Positions 59,166-64,000 of a stretch of 64,000 nucleotides of DNA are shown here, piece after piece. The DNA comes from Poecilobothrus nobilitatus (Eukaryota > Arthropoda > Insecta > Diptera > Dolichopodidae), in the NCBI GenBank assembly GCA_947095535.1, contig OX352774.1:175086200-175150199 (forward strand), read 5' to 3'. The notes under the pieces are model-generated. The model worked only from the letters and a program-made list of their open reading frames with translations. It was not told the origin of the DNA and did not search any database. Both the position numbers and the translations under genes were made by a program. Position 1 is the stretch's first letter; every line of letters begins with the position of its first letter.

Positions 59166-61844
59166 AAATTCAGGTTGGTTCATATAGATTTTTCTTATAA
59201 TATATAATTAATATAATATCTCTCCTTATAGAAGTGGAAAGGAAGAAAAAGAAAAATTAATCCTTAATTGAATAAAAATAAAAAATACATAATTCATAAT
59301 CGATATTTCATTTAAGCAACAGAAAGACTATTAATACTTTAGTGATAAAATAAATCAAACCTCAAAATATTGAAGATTAAATAAAAAAATAATAAAAACT
59401 AATATTTAACTCATTTCTAAAAACTCATTTTATCATTTCATTAATTTCTTAATTAAAAAAATAACACATTCATTTTAGTTTTTTTTTTTTTTTTTTTGTA
59501 AATAATACCAAAAACACTTAACATTCAATTAAGAAGAAGGAAAAACGAAATTATAATTAATACTAAACAAATATTACAAATTTTTATTTTTCCTTTTTCT
59601 TTTTTTTGTTACAATTTAAAAAAAAAAAACTTTTACATTTTAAAAATAATTAATTTGAATATAACTTTATAAGTTAAATCTTAGTTAAATACAAAAAATA
59701 AAAAAAAAACCAGTCACAAAATTAATCAGACAGAAACCATTTTTTTCTTCTTGCTCCCACTATCTCTTTCTCTCTCAAATACCTTTTCTTTTATATACAT
59801 ACTACTTATATTCTTCTAAATTTTTTTTAATGTTGATTAAAAATCAAATTAAAAATTCATCATGATTTCAAGTGTATAAAAAACAAAAAAAAAACTGAAA
59901 TGCATAACAGAAAAAAAAAAAAAAATTTATATAAAAATTAAAAATACATTCCTATAAAAAGTAGAAAAAATCTAAAGCTGTATTTATTTTATACCTTATG
60001 TCCATTCCATCACAAACTTAAATCTTAATTGAATCCTTCCAAGTAAACATTTCTTAATTAAAAAAAATATTTGTTCAAAGTTAACTTTTAATATAACGAC
60101 AAAAAAAAAAAAAAGAAAAAAGCATGATTTACTACCTTTGTCATCCTTCTTATACTAAATTCCATCCTACCACCCAACATTTACCACCCATATACACAAT
60201 TATATTTATGTATACATATATATACAGAATTTGTATAAAAAGATAATAATAATGATTATGCAAATGCTAATGAGAATAACATTAATATATGTACGTACAT
60301 ACTTTTATATTCCAATTTTCTTCTTATACCTTTTATAAAAACCATGTGATACAATTTCCATGTAAAAACATGTGATATGTATATATGTATCTTGAAAACC
60401 AAAAAAAAAAAACAAAAAAAATATAACGGAATTTATCTAAAATAAAAAAAAAAAAAAATTTTTTTTTGTTCCTTTATGCATTTAAATACCACATTTGCAC
60501 TTAAATTATTATTGTCCTTGAATAAAGTATTCATGTGCAAACATCCTACAACAAAAAGACGTTAAGAAAAAGTAAAAGATTAATTTATTACTTGTTTTAG
60601 GGCTTATTAACCCTTATCTGGTCAATAAAAACTTTTAAACGTTCTTTGAACATTAAAATAAACGCTTATGTTTTTCATTTTAATTTTTAACCTGTAACAC
60701 TAAATTAAAAAATTTTCATTTAATTGATAACACATATCAGAATATGTCCTTGAATCTAGTATTACCTTCCCTTACTAATCTTCTACTGTTAATTGCCAAG
60801 TAATTTCTAAGCGTATGCAAGAGATTTCTTATTTACAAGTAGTTAAACAGCTCTGATTATTAAGCAATCAAGTAACTGTAATGTGATCAGCAATATAACT
60901 GTAAATATGTCATTTATATTTCCTACAGTCACTTACAAGTATTATTAAAAATTTTTCATTCTTTGACGAAAGCAGTTCTGATAACACTAACTGCCCAACT
61001 ATTTGATTTTATTTATCTGCAAAATCGATAATGAAAATTTTATAAAACTCTAAATAAACTTTTCATATATCCATTATATTTAACTTGGCCAAAAAACAGT
61101 TAATTTTCTTTCTCCATAACTGATTTAAATATTCTATTTTACCATATTGTGATCTTATTTACTTCTCGTTTCCAAGTCATTAAAAGTAAACACCATTAGG
61201 AAGGAACCTAATATAATAGACAACCAATGATAAATCATATACATATACATGTAAAAAAATCCTTGGGGTACTTTTTCATCTGTATTCCAATCCAATTTGT
61301 TTAACAACATCCTACTTAAATATTCACTTTGGTCACATTGAAATTAAGTAAAAAAAATTAAAAAATAAAAAATATTTCCTTCATTGCACTTAATTGAAAG
61401 ATCTAGTTGTTTATTTTCCAATCTTTTTCCTTTTTTTTTATTTTAAACTTGCAACTGACTGAATAGGGCAGCAGATAGGGATAACATTTTTCTATTCAAA
61501 GAAAAAATAAAATATATGTGAATTCATTTACAATTTAACATTAGAGTATAATAAGAAAAAAACAAAAATCAAAATCCTTTTGTCCTTTTGATAAAAAGTA
61601 AATAGCGCGACATCAATTTAATATTAAAATAAAAAAAAAAACAAGCAAAATTATAATGAATAAATATTTTCTTTCAATTTTACTTAAAAAAAGAAAAGAC
61701 ATGGAAAATTAAAAAATTATTCTTAAACATTTGGGAAAATCCCTTGGATCTAACCAATAATAGGATACTTTAATTAATTTCATATAAAAATCACATTAAT
61801 TTTCTATTTGGTTTCTATACTCTTCTTCTTCTTTCCACTCCTAT
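59166..61844. other. AT-rich stretch without recognisable gene
   Basis: Homopolymers and TATACATATA tracts up to about 60480. From 60600 to 61240 the sequence is somewhat more complex, with no frame or repeat that I can name. Confidence 0.5.
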
Positions 61845-62430
61845 TATAAAAAAAACAGTGCAGTCACTAAATAAGTTTTATTATTAATATTCGCCTAAGC
61901 TTCTGTTTTTGGAAACAGTGGTTTCGCTAAATCGTTATAACTCGAGTATAACTATTGTACAAGACTGTGAAACATGAATTTAAATTACAACAAAAAATAG
62001 GGCGAGAAAAATGCAGATTTTTTTTATGCTTAAATGTGTTGTAGACCTTGAAACCCTTTGATATGTAAGATTTTTATTTAATGATCAGCCCCCCAAAAGT
62101 TCATATCTGTACAATATTAACGAAATTTAATATAAACATTAACATCTTTTTTTAAAATAACTCTCCAAATTTTCCTTTTCATCCTCTACAATCCTGATTA
62201 TTTCAAACTCTATTTGTGAAGTAATCGTTTCACCATCCATATCCCAAAAGCCAAAAATTATGTCGTTTGGCGTTGGGGATATGGATATGGATATTATAGT
62301 ATATACTAAAGGAGCCGTTATAAAGTTTGCTTTCAAAGCGGGTTGTTTTGGTCGATTAAAGTCTAACACTACTCAGAAGAATCTCCTCCTGTAGTTTTAT
62401 TGAGTGACTTTCGATGTTTTCCGTCGTCCC
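61845..62430 (-). repeat. Dispersed repeat R3, longest copy (possible coding relic with 3' UTR)
   Basis: On the minus strand: a region shared with 46949-47366, a 76-codon frame (62369-62139, starting GTG) that ends FWDMDGETITSQIEFEIIRI...ESYFKKRC, then about 290 bp of noncoding sequence shared with the oligo-A-tailed fragment at 35881-36064. An upstream frame can be matched between copies (EGRRKTSKVTQ here, DERRWKTSKIAQ at 46.9 kb) but is broken by stops in this copy. A coding end, a 3' UTR and an oligo-A tail suggest a retrotransposed mRNA or a non-LTR element. The protein is not recognised. Confidence 0.6.
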
Positions 62431-62608
62431 TCATAAAAAAAAGACATTAACAATAAAAATTAACAACCTAACTGCTAAGATTATGTTATAACTCAAGAGT
62501 TAGGCTGGAACGCTATAATTTTAGATAAATGGAATATAATTTTGTCCTGATACTAATTTTTCCTAAACTAATTTCCTAAACTAATTAAGTTTATTTTTAT
62601 GTTTTCAG

Positions 62609-62673
62609 AAGAAGATGAGAAGAAACGTATGTTCACTTCTAATTTTCATAAAATTAAATTAGAGGATCTTTGA
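62609..62673 (+). other. Possible terminal exon
   Basis: Three CTAA(A)C/CTAAT branch-like words precede TTTATTTTTATGTTTTCAG (acceptor at 62607-62608). Then 21 open codons (EEDEKKRMFTSNFHKIKLED...) run to a stop at 62671. No upstream exon was identified, so this may be chance. Confidence 0.15.
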
Positions 62674-63946
62674 TTTACTCTGAAGTTTTTTAGAAGAAGT
62701 TGAATGTAAATTAAAGCTTCAAGTTGTATACTAAATATTACAAAGAAAATACAATCTATACATAAGTTCTGAGATTAATTTTTTTTTATTTAAATTTTTT
62801 AAGGACTATCAAAACTAGAATACCAATTGGGTCCTACAAAATAAAATTCTCTTAACAAAAAAAAAAAAATCGAATGGAATTTTTTCAGTTTTTCTGCAGT
62901 AGACTTTTTTAGAAAAACTTTTTTTTTTAAAATTTTTTACTTTTTTACTCCTTTTGCTTTTTTACCAAAGTTTTTTTTTTTTTTTTGTAAAATCGCAATA
63001 AACGTTTTTTAATGCACGTTATCTCTATTTTTGTTTTTCTTCTCTTTGGTTTGCTTTTAATTAAGACAACTTTGATGTAAAAGTAAACGTTAAATAAAAT
63101 GAAATCTAAATGATCAGAAAATTTTATTTAAAATGAATGAATATAAAATAAATATAATTATTTTAAAAATATCATTAAAATTTATATAAAAAAAAAATTT
63201 ATTTGAAAAGAATTTGAAATAAAAAAAAAAAACATGGAATATAAAATAGTAAATAGTTGTATAATAAATAAATTTGTTGGTGGTGGTAGTAGTAGTGGTC
63301 TGTTTAAATGCTTTCACAAATTAAAAGAATTTTAGATAAAGAATCGCTATTAGAGAATTTTATTTTATATGGTTAAAAAAAAAAAAAAACCGATCAATCC
63401 CAATTAAAATAATTCAATTACAATGTATACATATATAGATAATATCATTGAAATCTAAAAAAAAAAAAATAAAAAAAAAATTACCATATTTATAATATAT
63501 ATGTATATCAGTAAATAGAATAAAATTTGAAATTTCTTTTTTTAACATCAATATTTTAAAAATAAAAAATTGTTAAAAATTTTATTATACTGGCGTATTT
63601 CTCCTTCGCCGGACGCAGTTGTACCTATTAAATTAATAATAATTATCTGTATTCACTTTTCACTTTTTCATTCAGAATTCAGAAACATACAGGATTAACA
63701 GATTTCCTATAATTTTGAAGAAATCAGAAACTATGACACATTATATATAGTTTTTAAAATATGAAATCAGTTAATTTCTTCTTTTTTGTTTCTATTTGGA
63801 TAGTCCTTAGTTAGATTAATATATATCTTTTAGGTCCTCCAACTTTACATTTTTATTCTTTAGTTCACTATATTTTAAAAAACATATTTTACCTAAAGTC
63901 ACTGGAACCTGAAAATTCCTTATAATAAAAAAATGTTTATACTAAA
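62674..63946. other. AT-rich stretch without recognisable gene
   Basis: Homopolymers and a GTGGTGGTAGTAGTAGTGG tract at about 63278-63299. A small GC-richer patch (CTTCGCCGGACGCAG) lies near 63604. Confidence 0.5.
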
Positions 63947-64000
63947 TTTTTTTTTTTTTAGTGCATTTCTCTGCCACATAAATATAAACAGGAAATTACA
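63947..64000 (-). mobile_element. SINE family A, 3' end cut by the window edge
   Basis: A T run followed by GTGCATTTCTCTGCCACATA and the start of the body. It matches the 3' ends of the other copies and continues beyond the window. Confidence 0.85.

Noticed and set aside
62139..62369. EF-hand-like residues DMDGETITSQIEF in the R3 frame
   Set aside because: The loop spacing does not match a canonical 12-residue EF-hand, and the frame sits in a decayed repeat.
63595..63640. Third copy of the 110-bp GC-rich repeat
   Set aside because: Only TTCGCCGG and AATTAATAAT words are shared; the order and spacing do not align convincingly.

Overview
The window is about 64 kb of extremely AT-rich eukaryotic DNA, dense in A/T homopolymers and TA or ATC microsatellites. 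It contains no intact protein-coding gene that I recognise. The repeats point to an insect, most likely a higher fly: GTCC-core repeats of the kind common in Drosophila and calyptrate flies, DD41D Tc1/mariner transposons, tRNA-derived SINEs with internal Pol III boxes, a CR1/L2-type LINE remnant, and one candidate 61-bp intron with a CTAAT branch site. The window reads as deep intergenic or intronic DNA whose recognisable content is transposable elements in various states of decay.

Left part (1-15.3 kb): a GTCC-core helitron-like repeat (1-560), a 5'-truncated tRNA-headed retroposon (1862-2045), a fold-back MITE with arms of about 165 bp (4108-4608), palindromic mini-MITEs (7228-7495), and a second GTCC-core repeat (8010-8800). 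This second repeat abuts a 5.85-kb satellite array (8841-14690). The array has ten monomers of two types in the order A A B B B A' A B B B, with a higher-order period of about 2.94 kb. A helitron-like 3' hairpin plus CTAG lies 0.6 kb past the array.

Middle part (15.3-49 kb): a decayed DD41D mariner that has lost catalytic residues (18.5-19.3 kb), several hairpins including a 24-bp stem at 22.73 kb, five copies of a tRNA-derived SINE (family A), a 58-bp micro-SINE, and a full-span copy of the tRNA-headed retroposon (family B). An internally deleted 933-bp mariner at 36067-36999 has perfect 32-bp terminal repeats and TA duplications. Members of two dispersed, decayed and possibly coding repeat families (R3, R4) also lie here. 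A weak two-exon gene model sits at 43.5 kb.

Right part (49-64 kb): a palindromic MITE, a second R4 copy, two 110-bp GC-rich direct repeats around 1.27 kb that includes an 85-bp tandem repeat, and another GTCC-core repeat. A decayed LINE reverse transcriptase (57.5-59.2 kb) is followed after 22 bp by the tRNA head of family B on the same strand. An R3 copy and a SINE cut by the window end complete the region.

The elements interact mainly as nested parasites: SINEs and family B would depend on LINE enzymes, a mariner has inserted next to an R3 copy, and the satellite may be the expanded core of a helitron-like element. All family assignments rest on reading by eye. No database search was possible.
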